From contig NZ_CP027774.1 in NCBI RefSeq assembly GCF_003019815.1, positions 1,054,001-1,118,000 of the forward strand: a stretch of 64,000 nucleotides of DNA. The letters are read 5' to 3'. The DNA is from Variovorax sp. PMC12 (lineage in GTDB: Bacteria; Pseudomonadota; Gammaproteobacteria; Burkholderiales; Burkholderiaceae_C). Both the position numbers and the translations under genes were made by a program. The notes below the pieces were generated by a model. It searched no databases. It had not been told where the DNA came from and worked only from the letters and a program-made list of their open reading frames with translations. This document shows positions 9,334-17,796 of the stretch, piece after piece. Numbering within the stretch: position 1 is the first letter of the stretch; each line of letters begins with the position of its first letter.

Positions 9334-9831
9334 ATGCGCCTTTCGAACCGACTCCGCGAGCCCGAGCCCCAGCTCTCTCCACTGGACGTGGCGAGCCTGC
9401 TGAGCCGGGCGCGCATGCTCCAACGCACCGCATCGGACGGAACCACGCCCAGGCTGCTGCGCGGCAAGAACCTGGGGCTGCTGTACGAAACTACCTGCGA
9501 TGCGGCGCAGGCGCTGTTCTGCGAAGCCGCGGAGCGGTTGGGAGCGCGCGTCGCCACGATGCGCTCGAGCCTGTCGCTCGACACACCGCCGCAGGAGGTA
9601 CGGCACACCGCCCGCATGCTCGGGCGCCTCTACGAGGCCGTGGAGTGCCAGGACATGGACCCTGCCCTGGTGCGGCAGATCGGCGAGCACGCGGGCATTC
9701 CGGTGTTCGACGGCGCCGCCATGGAAGACCATCCGGCCGTCCGGCTTGCCGAACTGCTCGGCGACGGGACCTCCCTGGCCGACAACCGGCGCTTCATGGT
9801 GCAGGCCCTGCTGCTGGAGCACATCGGCTGA
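9334..9831 (+). CDS. Degenerate stand-alone carbamoyltransferase N-terminal domain protein
   Basis: The 165-residue product resembles only the carbamoyl-phosphate half of ornithine/aspartate carbamoyltransferases: an LLRGKNLGLLYE strand, a helix, EVRHTARMLGRLYEAVE and IGEHAGIPVFDGAAMEDHP correspond to the family's order of elements. The catalytic STRTR motif is replaced by ETTCDAAQ and the HPCQ motif by HPAV, and the ornithine/aspartate-binding half is absent, so enzymatic activity is not expected. The frame is clean and sits behind a good FNR-like promoter, so it seems a maintained gene, not simple decay. ATG 9334 has a weak ribosome site; the frame is open back to 9196 but that covers the promoter. 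Confidence 0.65.
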   Translation: MRLSNRLREPEPQLSPLDVASLLSRARMLQRTASDGTTPRLLRGKNLGLLYETTCDAAQALFCEAAERLGARVATMRSSLSLDTPPQEVRHTARMLGRLYEAVECQDMDPALVRQIGEHAGIPVFDGAAMEDHPAVRLAELLGDGTSLADNRRFMVQALLLEHIG

Positions 9832-9857
9832 GCCGCCTGGCGCATTCCGCGCCGGCC

Positions 9858-9871
9858 TTGATCCAGCGCAA
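9858..9871 (+). promoter_or_regulatory. FNR-like box and promoter of the BON/dehydrogenase operon
   Basis: TTGATCCAGCGCAA has one consensus half-site and one degenerate half-site. The -10-like TACAGT at 9894-9899 gives a start near 9906 and places the box at about -41.5, the same geometry as the other boxes in this window. Confidence 0.65.
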
Positions 9872-9968
9872 TGCACCCGGGCGGGCTGCTTCCTACAGTG
9901 GATTGCACGGCCGTTTCGATGACAGCGCGACGCGCCGACTTTCCAACCACTGATCGCAAGGAATTCCC

Positions 9969-10622
9969 ATGAAGACCGATACCCAATTGCGCGACGATGT
10001 CCAGGCCGAACTGAGCTGGGACCCGGCTTTCAAGGCCTCCGACATCGGCGTGATCGTCAAGGACGGCGTGGTGACCCTCACCGGCCACCTCTCCAGCCAC
10101 GCGGAGAAGTACGCCGCGGAGCGCGCCGTGCAGCGCGTGCACGGCGTGAAGGCGGTGGCCGTCGAGATGACGGTGAAGCTGCCGTTCGGCAATGAGCGCA
10201 CCGACGCCGACATCGCCATGGCGGCCGAGCGCGCGCTCGAATGGAACGTGCTGGTGCCGGACGGCAAGATCCGCCCCATGGTCGAAAAGGGCTGGCTCAC
10301 GCTTCAGGGCGAAGTCGAGTGGGGCTACCAGCGCAGCGCCGCCGAAGGCGCGGTGCGCGACCTCATGGGCGTGACCGGCGTGTCCAATCTCGTGAAGGTC
10401 AAGCCGAAGCTGAGCCCCGCCGACGTGGAAAAGAAGATCCACGACGCGCTTTCCCGCCAGGCCGACCGCGAGGCCCGCCGGCTCTCCATCAGCGTCGACG
10501 GTTCGCAGGTCACGCTGCGCGGCGTCGTGCATTCCTGGGCCGAGCGCGACGCGGTGCAAGGCGCCGCGTGGGCCACGCCCGGCGTCTCGGTCGTGGTGAA
10601 CGACCTGCTCGTGGACGCCTGA
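9969..10622 (+). CDS. BON-domain protein (OsmY-like, three BON repeats)
   Basis: The 217-residue protein holds three consecutive BON domains (about residues 1-70, 75-145 and 148-217), each with the pattern seen in VVTLTGHLSSHAEKYAAERA and GVKAVAVEMTVKL. BON domains bind phospholipid or other surfaces; OsmY in E. coli is periplasmic. No signal peptide is visible here (MKTDTQLRDDVQ), so a cytoplasmic location is likelier. AAGGAA lies 7 bases before the ATG. It is first in an operon with an SDR (2-base gap) and two alcohol dehydrogenases behind an FNR-like box. A role in stress or low-oxygen physiology is inferred from that context. Confidence 0.85.
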   Translation: MKTDTQLRDDVQAELSWDPAFKASDIGVIVKDGVVTLTGHLSSHAEKYAAERAVQRVHGVKAVAVEMTVKLPFGNERTDADIAMAAERALEWNVLVPDGKIRPMVEKGWLTLQGEVEWGYQRSAAEGAVRDLMGVTGVSNLVKVKPKLSPADVEKKIHDALSRQADREARRLSISVDGSQVTLRGVVHSWAERDAVQGAAWATPGVSVVVNDLLVDA

Positions 10623-10624
10623 GC

Positions 10625-11344
10625 ATGCGCGTCGCGCTCGTCACCGGCGGGACCTCGGGGATCGGGGCGGCCACGGCGCAGGCCCTCCAGGCCTCGGGCT
10701 ACCGCGTGGCGGCGAGCTTTGCAAGCCGCACCGAGGCGGCGCAGGCCTTTCAGGCGCGCACCGGCATTCCGGTCTTCGACTGGAACGTGGCGGACCTCGC
10801 CGCGTGCCAGGCCGGCGTCGCGCGTGTCGAGGCGGCCCTCGGGCCGGTGGAGGTATTGGTCAACAACGCCGGCATCACGCGCGACGGCATGCTGCACAAG
10901 ATGAGTGCCGAGCATTGGCGCGAGGTGATCGACGTCAACCTGGGCGGCTGCTTCAACATGAGTCGCGCCGTCATCGGCGGCATGCGCGAGCGCGGCTTCG
11001 GCCGGATCGTGAACATGGGTTCGGTCAACGGCCAGTCCGGGCAGATCGGCCAGACCAACTACGCGGCGACGAAGGCGGGCCTGATCGGCTTCACGAAGTC
11101 GCTCGCGCTCGAAGGCGCCGCGCGCGGCATCACGGTCAACCTGGTGGCGCCGGGCTACACGGACACAGCCATGGTGGGGGCGGTCGCCCCCGAGGTGATG
11201 GCGCGCATTCTCGCGGCCATTCCCGCGGGCCGCCTGGCCACACCCGCAGAGATCGCGCGCGCGGTGGTGTTCCTGGTCGCCGACGAGTCCGGGTTCATCA
11301 ACGGTGCCACGCTGTCCATCAACGGCGGCAAATACATGGCCTGA
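10625..11344 (+). CDS. phbB: Acetoacetyl-CoA reductase-like short-chain dehydrogenase
   Basis: NAD(P)-dependent SDR of 239 residues, the size of PhbB/FabG. It has the Rossmann motif TGGTSGIG at residues 7-14, NNAG, the catalytic Ser (MGSVNG), and YAATK with the Tyr-Lys pair; the C-terminus INGGKYMA resembles PhbB (INGGLHM/YMY). PhbB reduces acetoacetyl-CoA to 3-hydroxybutyryl-CoA for polyhydroxybutyrate. Placement between a BON protein and alcohol dehydrogenases under an FNR-like promoter suggests a role as a reductant sink at low oxygen. FabG-type 3-oxoacyl reductase activity is the alternative. Confidence 0.8.
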   Translation: MRVALVTGGTSGIGAATAQALQASGYRVAASFASRTEAAQAFQARTGIPVFDWNVADLAACQAGVARVEAALGPVEVLVNNAGITRDGMLHKMSAEHWREVIDVNLGGCFNMSRAVIGGMRERGFGRIVNMGSVNGQSGQIGQTNYAATKAGLIGFTKSLALEGAARGITVNLVAPGYTDTAMVGAVAPEVMARILAAIPAGRLATPAEIARAVVFLVADESGFINGATLSINGGKYMA

Positions 11345-11404
11345 GGCGCCCGCCTGTTTGGCGCGTGCCGGGCTTCCTTCGTTCCCGTGCCAGAAAGGTC
11401 CGCC

Positions 11405-12436
11405 ATGCCCATGATGAAAGCCGCCGTGGTCCGCGCGTTCGGACAACCCCTGCAGATCGAGGAGGTGCCGATACCCGGCGTGCCGCCTGGACAGGTGCTG
11501 GTGAAGGTCGCTTCCTCCGGTGTGTGCCACACCGATCTCCATGCCGCCGATGGCGACTGGCCCGTGAAACCGCCCCTGCCCTTCATTCCCGGGCACGAGG
11601 GCGTGGGCCACGTGGCGGCGGTGGGCGCCGGCGTGAAGCATGTCAAGGAAGGCGACCGCGTGGGCGTGCCGTGGCTTCATACGGCCTGCGGCCACTGCGA
11701 GTTCTGCCTCACCGGCTGGGAGACGCTGTGCGACCACCAACAGATGACCGGCTACTCCGTGGACGGCGCCTATGCCGAGTACGTGCAGGCCGACGCGGGC
11801 TACGTGGGTTACCTGCCCGCCAAGGTGGGTTTCAGCGAAATCGCACCGGTACTCTGCGCGGGCGTCACGGTCTACAAGGGCCTGAAAGTGCTCGACTGCA
11901 AGCCGGGCGACTGGATCGCGATCTCGGGCCTCGGTGGTCTGGGCCACCTGGCGGTGCAGTACGCCAAGGCGATGGGCTTCCACGTGGTGGGCGTCGACAT
12001 CGACGAGGCCAAGCTCGACATGGCCAGGGCGCTCGGCGCCGACCTGGTCGTCAACGCCGCGACGCACGACCCGGCGCAGGAAATGCAGCGCGCCATGCAT
12101 GGCGTGCACGGTGCACTGGTGACAGCCGTCTCGCGCAGCGCGTTCGCGCAGGCGCTGGGCATGCTGCACAAGCGCGGCACCATGGCGCTGGTGGGGCTTC
12201 CGCCGGGCGATTTCGCGCTGCCGATCTTCGACGTGGTGCTCAATGCCAAGACGGTGCGCGGCTCCATCGTGGGCACGCGCAAGGACCTGCAGGAGGCGCT
12301 CGACTTTGCCGGCGAAGGCAAGGTGCACGCCATCTTCAGCACCGACCGCCTCGAGAACATCAACGGCGTGCTCGAACGCATGCGCCAGGGTCGCATCGAG
12401 GGCCGCGTGGTCCTGAGCCTCACCGACGAGATCTGA
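11405..12436 (+). CDS. adhA: Zinc-dependent alcohol dehydrogenase, AdhA/AdhP type
   Basis: Medium-chain dehydrogenase of 343 residues that should interconvert primary alcohols and aldehydes with NAD. Catalytic zinc ligands are visible in GVCHTDLHAADGDW and PGHEGVG, the structural zinc site is CGHCEFCLTGWETLC, and the NAD fold has GLGGLGHLAVQYAK. Family length is about 340. ATG 11405 was preferred over the in-frame 11387 since AGAAAGG lies just upstream and the shorter N-terminus matches the family. It is third in the FNR-box operon; fermentative ethanol/aldehyde turnover is the likely job. Confidence 0.92.
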   Translation: MPMMKAAVVRAFGQPLQIEEVPIPGVPPGQVLVKVASSGVCHTDLHAADGDWPVKPPLPFIPGHEGVGHVAAVGAGVKHVKEGDRVGVPWLHTACGHCEFCLTGWETLCDHQQMTGYSVDGAYAEYVQADAGYVGYLPAKVGFSEIAPVLCAGVTVYKGLKVLDCKPGDWIAISGLGGLGHLAVQYAKAMGFHVVGVDIDEAKLDMARALGADLVVNAATHDPAQEMQRAMHGVHGALVTAVSRSAFAQALGMLHKRGTMALVGLPPGDFALPIFDVVLNAKTVRGSIVGTRKDLQEALDFAGEGKVHAIFSTDRLENINGVLERMRQGRIEGRVVLSLTDEI

Positions 12437-12441
12437 ATATC

Positions 12442-13437
12442 ATGCGTGCAATGGTGCTCGGCGCGGCGTGGCTTCCCCTCGAACTGGAGTGCCGCGCGAC
12501 TCCGCAGCCCGGTCCCGGCGAATTGCGCCTGCGCGTGCTGGCCTGCGCGGTCTGCCGTACCGACCTGCACATCGTCGACGGCGAATTGCCGCTGCCCGTG
12601 CTGCCGATCGTGCCGGGGCATGAAATCGTCGGGGTGGTGGATGCGCTCGGAGCGGGCGTCGAGGGCTTTGCCATCGGCGAGCGGGTGGGTGTGCCCTGGC
12701 TGGGCCACAGCTGCGGCTGCTGCGCCTTCTGCCTGGACGCGCACGAGAACCTGTGCGATGCGCCGCGCTTCACCGGCTACCACCGCGACGGCGGCTTCGC
12801 GAGCCACGTGATCGCGGAGGCGGCGTTCTGCCTGCCGCTGAAGCTGCCTGAAACCGACGCAGCGCGCATCGCTCCCCTGCTTTGCGCGGGCCTGATCGGC
12901 TGGCGCAGCCTCAAGGCCGCGGGCGAGGTCGCGCATGCGCGCCGGCTGGGCCTCTACGGATTCGGCGCCGCCGCGCATCTCATGACGCAGGTGGCCGTCG
13001 CCCAGGGGCGCGAGGTGTACGCCTTCTCGCGGCCCGGCGACCATGCCACCCAGGCCTTTGCGCGCAGCCTGGGTGCGGCATGGGCTAGCGGTTCGGACCA
13101 GCGCCCGCCCGAACCGCTGGATGCGGCCATCCTGTTCGCGCCTGCCGGCGAGCTCGTGCCGGCCGCATTGCGCGCCGTGCGCAAGGGCGGCCGGGTCGTC
13201 TGCGGCGGCATCCACATGAGCGACATCCCGTCCTTCGCCTACCGCTTGCTCTGGGAAGAGCGCAGCGTGGTCTCCGTGGCGAACCTCACGCGAGCCGATG
13301 CACGCGAGTTCCTGGATTTCGCCCAGTCCCACCCGCTGCGCGTGCACGTGAAGACCTATGCGCTCACCCAGGCCAACGAGGCCCTGGCCGATCTGCGCGC
13401 GGGGCGGATCGAGGGCGCGGCGGTGCTGGTGCCGTGA
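12442..13437 (+). CDS. Zinc-dependent alcohol dehydrogenase family protein
   Basis: Second MDR protein of the operon, 331 residues, starting 5 bases after adhA. Zinc ligands occur in ACAVCRTDLHIVDGEL and PGHEIVG; the structural site is CGCCAFCLDAHENLC. The dinucleotide loop is GLYGFGAAAHLMTQVA, a GxGxxA-type variant typical of the group annotated as zinc-binding alcohol dehydrogenase family. Sequence differs enough from adhA that substrates probably differ. It ends the operon and converges with the beta-CASP gene 16 bases away. Substrate unknown. Confidence 0.85.
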   Translation: MRAMVLGAAWLPLELECRATPQPGPGELRLRVLACAVCRTDLHIVDGELPLPVLPIVPGHEIVGVVDALGAGVEGFAIGERVGVPWLGHSCGCCAFCLDAHENLCDAPRFTGYHRDGGFASHVIAEAAFCLPLKLPETDAARIAPLLCAGLIGWRSLKAAGEVAHARRLGLYGFGAAAHLMTQVAVAQGREVYAFSRPGDHATQAFARSLGAAWASGSDQRPPEPLDAAILFAPAGELVPAALRAVRKGGRVVCGGIHMSDIPSFAYRLLWEERSVVSVANLTRADAREFLDFAQSHPLRVHVKTYALTQANEALADLRAGRIEGAAVLVP

Positions 13438-13453
13438 GCCGGCACGGCGGCTC

Positions 13454-14806
13454 TCAAAGTTCCCGCGACTCCCTGTAGTCGGGCACGGTGCACGCCCAGC
13501 CGTGCCGCTCCTCGATGGCCAGGCGCAGCGCGTCGGCGGCCACGGGCTCGCCGTGGGTGACAAACACGCGGCGCGGCGCGCGCTGGACATCGAGCCAGTC
13601 GAGCAACTGGTCGCGGTCGGCGTGGGCCGAGAGCGTCTCGATGCTCGCGACCTCCGCGCGCACGGGCACGTAGGCACCGTGGATCTTGACCGCGTCGGCC
13701 CCCGCCACCATGGAAGCACCGCGCGTGCCGGCGGCCTGGAAACCTGCAAACAGGATGGTGTTCCTCGCATCGGGCGCGTAGGCCTTCAGGTGATGCAGCA
13801 CCCGCCCGCCGGTGGCCATGCCGCTGGCGGACACGATGATCGAAGGAAAGCCCAGCGTGTTCAGTCGCCTGGACTCCTCCTCGGTATTGACGATGATGGT
13901 CTGCCGCTGCATGGCGGCGCACTCCTGTGCGCTCAGCCGGTGCTCGTCGGCGTGGCGCTGGTACAGGCGTGTCGCGTCCGCCGCCATGGGGCTGTTCAGG
14001 TACACGGGCATGTCGGGAATGCGCCGCGCCTGCTTGAGCAGCTGAATCGCATGCAGCAGCGTCTGGGCCCGGCCCACGGCGAAGGCCGGCACCACCACGA
14101 TGCCGCCGCGCGCCGCCGTCCTGTTGATGACGCCGGCGAGCGTGGTCAGGGTGTCCCCCTCGGGGTGCCGGCGATTGCCGTAGGTCGACTCGATCACCAC
14201 GTAGTCGGCCGGTTCGGCGACCTCGGGCGGGCGCATCAGCAGGTCGTCGGTGCGCCCGACGTCGCCCGAGAACAGCAAGCTTGCGCCTTCCCAGCCGATC
14301 CGTACGCTGGCGGCGCCGAGTATGTGCCCCGCGCGGCGCAATCGCCAGGACCAACCAGGCCAAGGCGCGCATTCCGCGCCGAAGGGGACAACCTCGAAGC
14401 GCCTGAGCGCCGTGCGCGCATCCTGCTCCGTGTACAGCGGCAGCGCCGGCTTGTGCTTCGAATGGCCGTGGCGGTTGGCAAAGGCGGCCTCCTCTTCCTG
14501 CAACCGGCCCGAGTCGGGCAACAGCAGTTCGCAGAGTTCGCGCGTGGCCGCCGTGGCATACACCTTGCCCTTGAATCCGAGCTGGACGAGTCGCGGCACG
14601 AAACCGCTGTGGTCCATGTGCGCATGCGTCAGCAGCACCGCATCGATGCTCGCCACATCGACGGCCAGCGGCTCCCAGTTGCGCAAGCGCAATTGCTTGA
14701 GCCCCTGGAAGAGCCCGCAGTCGACCAGCAGGCGCCGGCCCTGATGCGTCAGCAGGTATTTCGAGCCCGTGACGGTGCCGGTGGCGCCGAGGAAATCGAT
14801 GCGCAT
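13454..14806 (-). CDS. Metallo-beta-lactamase/beta-CASP RNase
   Basis: The 450-residue protein has the MBL signature LLTHAHMDHSG (about residue 60), a beta-CASP insert (about 240-370, ending GRVLHHLKAYAPDARN) and a C-terminal RMMBL motif (IETLSAHADRDQLLDWL, then VFVTHGEP). Relatives are the CPSF-73/YSH1-type RNA nucleases; bacterial members with this architecture cut or trim RNA. It follows the two-domain UspA by 10 bases, so both come from the FNR-box promoter near 15.7 kb. Why an RNase is tied to this stress regulon is open. Confidence 0.9.
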   Translation of the reverse strand: MRIDFLGATGTVTGSKYLLTHQGRRLLVDCGLFQGLKQLRLRNWEPLAVDVASIDAVLLTHAHMDHSGFVPRLVQLGFKGKVYATAATRELCELLLPDSGRLQEEEAAFANRHGHSKHKPALPLYTEQDARTALRRFEVVPFGAECAPWPGWSWRLRRAGHILGAASVRIGWEGASLLFSGDVGRTDDLLMRPPEVAEPADYVVIESTYGNRRHPEGDTLTTLAGVINRTAARGGIVVVPAFAVGRAQTLLHAIQLLKQARRIPDMPVYLNSPMAADATRLYQRHADEHRLSAQECAAMQRQTIIVNTEEESRRLNTLGFPSIIVSASGMATGGRVLHHLKAYAPDARNTILFAGFQAAGTRGASMVAGADAVKIHGAYVPVRAEVASIETLSAHADRDQLLDWLDVQRAPRRVFVTHGEPVAADALRLAIEERHGWACTVPDYRESREL

Positions 14807-14816
14807 GGGGTCCGGC

Positions 14817-15641
14817 TCAATGCGACATCAGCACCGGCAGCGTCATCCACTGAAGGATCGACAGCGTCGCCCCGCCCATCACCCATTCGCGTGCCCGGCT
14901 GTGGCCGTAGCAGCCCATGACCAGCAGGTCCGCGCTCAGGTCGGCCGCGAAGGACAGCAGCTTGTTGCCGGCGTCGTCCTCCTTGTTGCCGCCCGGGTGC
15001 AGGGTGGCATTGGCGACACCCTGGGCCCGCAGGTACTCCTGCAGGCGCTGCAGGGCGCCCTCGGCGTCCTCGCCATAGGTGACCACGTGCACGCGAGCTG
15101 CGGTGCGCAGCCATGGCAGCGCCGCGGTCACCGCGCGCGCGGCTTCGCGGGTCTCCTTCCATGCCACCAGCACGTTGCGGCCGATGGGGCCGATGGGCCC
15201 CGCATAGGGCAACACCAGCGCCGGCCGGCCGCTTTGCACCAGCACGCTGGGCAGGAAGTCGCCGGGCAGCTCGCCGTCCATCGGGTCGTCGCGGTCGCGC
15301 TGGCCCAGGATCATCAGGTCGGCATAGAGCGCACGCCGCGCGAACCCCCAGGGCCCATCGCTTTCGGGCTCCGCCCAATGAAGGCGCTGCGAGCCCGCAG
15401 TGTTGGCCATGAAGGTGGCGTGCATCTTGTCGCGCGCCGCCTTGTCGATCTCCTGCATGATCGCGACGGCTTCGGCCGCACCCTCGATGGCGTACGGATA
15501 GCGCATGAGCGCGGACAGGGTGCACGGGCGGGCCGTGACCTCGGCATCGAAGGTCTCGGCCAGCTGGCGCGCCAGCTTGATGCGCTCCACCGTGCGGGCG
15601 GAGCCGTCGAGGTGAAGCAGGATGGATCCGGGCGTTTGCAT
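14817..15641 (-). CDS. Two-domain universal stress protein
   Basis: UspA-family protein of 274 residues with two Usp folds. The first (about 1-145) has lost the nucleotide motif. The second (about 150-274) keeps the ATP-binding signature G-x2-G-x9-G-S/T in GCYGHSRAREWVMGGATLS. ATG 15641 has AAGGAG 6 bases upstream, so the longer in-frame ORF to 15770 is not needed. Paired with the beta-CASP RNase gene downstream and preceded by an FNR-like box in the divergent region shared with the oleate hydratase gene. Confidence 0.88.
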   Translation of the reverse strand: MQTPGSILLHLDGSARTVERIKLARQLAETFDAEVTARPCTLSALMRYPYAIEGAAEAVAIMQEIDKAARDKMHATFMANTAGSQRLHWAEPESDGPWGFARRALYADLMILGQRDRDDPMDGELPGDFLPSVLVQSGRPALVLPYAGPIGPIGRNVLVAWKETREAARAVTAALPWLRTAARVHVVTYGEDAEGALQRLQEYLRAQGVANATLHPGGNKEDDAGNKLLSFAADLSADLLVMGCYGHSRAREWVMGGATLSILQWMTLPVLMSH

Positions 15642-15704
15642 GAAAGCTCCTTTGGTCGGCGGCCTGTGATGCGCAGACCTTAGGCCGTGGCTCGCGGTGC
15701 GGCA

Positions 15705-15718
15705 TTGCGCTGCATCAA
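15705..15718 (-). promoter_or_regulatory. FNR-like box and promoter of the usp/beta-CASP operon
   Basis: Read on the minus strand this is TTGATGCAGCGCAA. The -10-like TAAGGT (complement of 15677-15682) gives a start near 15670, about 41 bases from the box centre and 29 bases before the ATG. Confidence 0.65.
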
Positions 15719-15748
15719 CCGCGCGCTCCGGCGTGACCGCGGTGATGC

Positions 15749-15762
15749 TTGATCGGGCGCAA
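15749..15762 (+). promoter_or_regulatory. FNR-like box and promoter of the oleate hydratase gene
   Basis: TTGATCGGGCGCAA, with -10-like TAGCCT at 15785-15790 and a predicted start near 15797. It forms a divergent pair with the box at 15705-15718, 30 bases apart. Confidence 0.6.
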
Positions 15763-15876
15763 ACCCGCACCGTGGACTCCAGCCTAGCCTCGGGCGAGTG
15801 CCCGGCTTGGCCTCGAAGCCGCTTCCGGACATCGCGCTTGCCGTGGAGCCGCCGGTATCACCAAAGGAACGACGAA

Positions 15877-17457
15877 ATGACCTCCTTCCAACAAGCCTGC
15901 ATCGTGGGTAGCGGCATCGGCGCGCTGTCCGCTGCGGTCCTGCTGATCCGCGATGCCGGCATGCCGGGCTCGCACATCCGCATCCTCGAGGAGTCCACGC
16001 TGCCCGGTGGCGCGCTCGACGGCGGCGGCGATGCGCGCCAGGGTTACGTGACGCGCGGCGGGCGCATGTTCACCGACGAGACCTACACCTGCCTGTGGAA
16101 TGTGCTGGAGAGCATTCCCTCGCCCGGCACGCCGAACCGCACGGTGCGCGACGAGATCCTGGCCTTCAACGCGCTGTGGCGCTCCGACGCGCATGCCCGG
16201 CTGATCGACCGCAACCGCCGCATACTCGATGCCAGCGACCTGGGTTTCAACTTCCAGGACCGGCTGGAGCTCATGCGCCTGCTCGCCACACCCGAGCGCG
16301 CCCTGGGGACGAAGCGCATCGAGGAGTGCTTTTCCACGCACTTCCTGGACACCCATTTCTGGGCCATGTGGCGCACCACCTTCGCGTTCCAGAACTGGCA
16401 CAGCGCGGTCGAGCTCAAGCGCTACATGCTGCGCTTCCTGCAGGAGCTGCCGCGCATCCACACGCTGGGCGGCGTGCGGCGAACCGAGTTCAACCAGTAC
16501 GACGCCATCGTGCGCCCGATGGTGAAGTGGCTGCTGGAACACGGCGTGCGCTTCGACTACGGAACGCGCGTGTCCGATGCGGACTTCACCGCCGGCGCGC
16601 AGGGCCTGCGGCTCGACACGCTGCATTGCCTGCGGGAGGGGCGCCCGTTCACCTACAGCCTGGGCGCGCACGAGTGCGCCTTGATCACCATCGGTTCGAT
16701 GGTGGCCGACTCGCGCAACGGCAACGATCACCAGGCACCGGAGCTGGTACGCGACCAGCGCGACGGCGCCTGGACCCTGTGGCGGAACATGGCGCGCAAG
16801 GCACCGTGCTTCGGCCGGCCCGAGGTTTTCTGCGGCAACGTCGACGAGAGCAAGTGGGAGTCGTTCACCCTCACGATGCGCAGCCCTCTGCTGATCCGGC
16901 GCATCCAGGCCTTCTCAGGCAACGCCCCCGGCACCGGCGGGCTCATGACCTTCAAGGACTCGAGCTGGCTGATGTCGATCGTGGTGCCGCACGCCCCGCA
17001 TTTCGAGGACCAGCCTGACAGCGTCTTCACCTTGTGGGGCTGCGGCCTGCTGCTGGACACGCAGGGCAACTACATCGAGAAGACGATGTCCCAAGCCGGC
17101 GGCCAGGACATACTGACGGAGCTCATGCACCACCTGGGCTTCGAGGACATCCTCGAAGAAGTCCGGCGCACCACGACCGTGGTGCCGGTGATGATGCCGT
17201 ACATCACCAGCGAGTTCGAATGCAGGAGCGCGTCGGACCGGCCTCCCGTCATACCCGCCGGCGCACGCAACTTCGCCTTGCTGGGCCAGTACGTGGAAAT
17301 TCCCGAGGATGTGGTCTTCACCGTCGAGTATTCGGTGCGCGGCGCGATGCACGGTGTCTACGGACTCATGGGCCTGGACACGGAGGTGCCCGCCATCTAC
17401 CACGGGATCGCCGACCCGAAGGTGGCGTTGGCCAGCCTGCGCACGCTGATGAAATGA
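15877..17457 (+). CDS. ohyA: Oleate hydratase family FAD protein
   Basis: Fatty-acid double-bond hydratase family (formerly myosin-cross-reactive antigen): FAD-dependent addition of water to cis-9 unsaturated fatty acids. The 526-residue product has the dinucleotide motif GSGIGALSAAVLL near the start and the family's characteristic stretches LPGGALDGGGD, RGGRMFTDETYTCLWN, TFAFQNWHSAVELKRYMLRF and GQYVEIPEDVVFTVEYSVRG. Gram-positive enzymes are usually nearer 590 residues, so this is a shorter subgroup. ATG 15877 follows AAAGGAACGACGAA. It has its own FNR-like promoter; membrane-lipid adjustment or detoxification of unsaturated fatty acids at low oxygen is possible. Confidence 0.9.
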   Translation: MTSFQQACIVGSGIGALSAAVLLIRDAGMPGSHIRILEESTLPGGALDGGGDARQGYVTRGGRMFTDETYTCLWNVLESIPSPGTPNRTVRDEILAFNALWRSDAHARLIDRNRRILDASDLGFNFQDRLELMRLLATPERALGTKRIEECFSTHFLDTHFWAMWRTTFAFQNWHSAVELKRYMLRFLQELPRIHTLGGVRRTEFNQYDAIVRPMVKWLLEHGVRFDYGTRVSDADFTAGAQGLRLDTLHCLREGRPFTYSLGAHECALITIGSMVADSRNGNDHQAPELVRDQRDGAWTLWRNMARKAPCFGRPEVFCGNVDESKWESFTLTMRSPLLIRRIQAFSGNAPGTGGLMTFKDSSWLMSIVVPHAPHFEDQPDSVFTLWGCGLLLDTQGNYIEKTMSQAGGQDILTELMHHLGFEDILEEVRRTTTVVPVMMPYITSEFECRSASDRPPVIPAGARNFALLGQYVEIPEDVVFTVEYSVRGAMHGVYGLMGLDTEVPAIYHGIADPKVALASLRTLMK

Positions 17458-17481
17458 CCGCGGCGCTGCCGTGGCGCAAGC

Positions 17482-17495
17482 TTGATCCACCTCAA
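17482..17495 (+). promoter_or_regulatory. FNR-like box ahead of the DUF2892 gene
   Basis: TTGATCCACCTCAA has a consensus left half and a one-mismatch right half. A weak -10 candidate CAACAT lies at 17518-17523 and the ATG is at 17554. The -10 is poorer than at the other boxes, so this one is less certain. Confidence 0.5.
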
Positions 17496-17553
17496 GTCGG
17501 CCAGCCTCCGAGACGCGCAACATGGGCATTCATCGAGTTCAAGGAGAAACCTG

Positions 17554-17757
17554 ATGTCTTTCCTGTCGAACAATGTCGGACCCCTCGACCGCGCGGTACG
17601 CATCTGTGCCGGTATTTTGCTCATCGGGCTGGCGGCCAAGGGAACCGTTGGCGTGTGGGGCTACATCGGCGTGGTGCCGCTGCTGACCGGCGTGGCGGGC
17701 ACCTGCCCGGCCTATTCGCTTTTCGGGTTCAGCACCTGCGCGCGCCGTGGGCGCTGA
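17554..17757 (+). CDS. DUF2892/YgaP-like inner-membrane protein
   Basis: Small 67-residue protein with two predicted membrane helices (about residues 16-34 and 38-58). The sequence NVGPLDRAVRICAGILLIGL and the later GTCPAYSLFGFSTC pattern are typical of the DUF2892 membrane domain found alone or fused to rhodanese domains. The two C-terminal cysteines (GTCPAY, STC) are conserved in this family. AAGGAGAAACCTG precedes the ATG; the upstream in-frame start at 17482 lies inside the FNR-like box and is rejected. Role unknown, perhaps sulfur or redox linked. Confidence 0.8.
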   Translation: MSFLSNNVGPLDRAVRICAGILLIGLAAKGTVGVWGYIGVVPLLTGVAGTCPAYSLFGFSTCARRGR

Positions 17758-17796
17758 ACGCCGAGCCCAATCGCCTCGTCGTACCGGGAGATGCCC

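Noticed and set aside
9334..9831. Annotation as functional ornithine carbamoyltransferase (argF)
   Set aside because: Length is half the family size and both catalytic motifs are lost, so the enzyme name would mislead.
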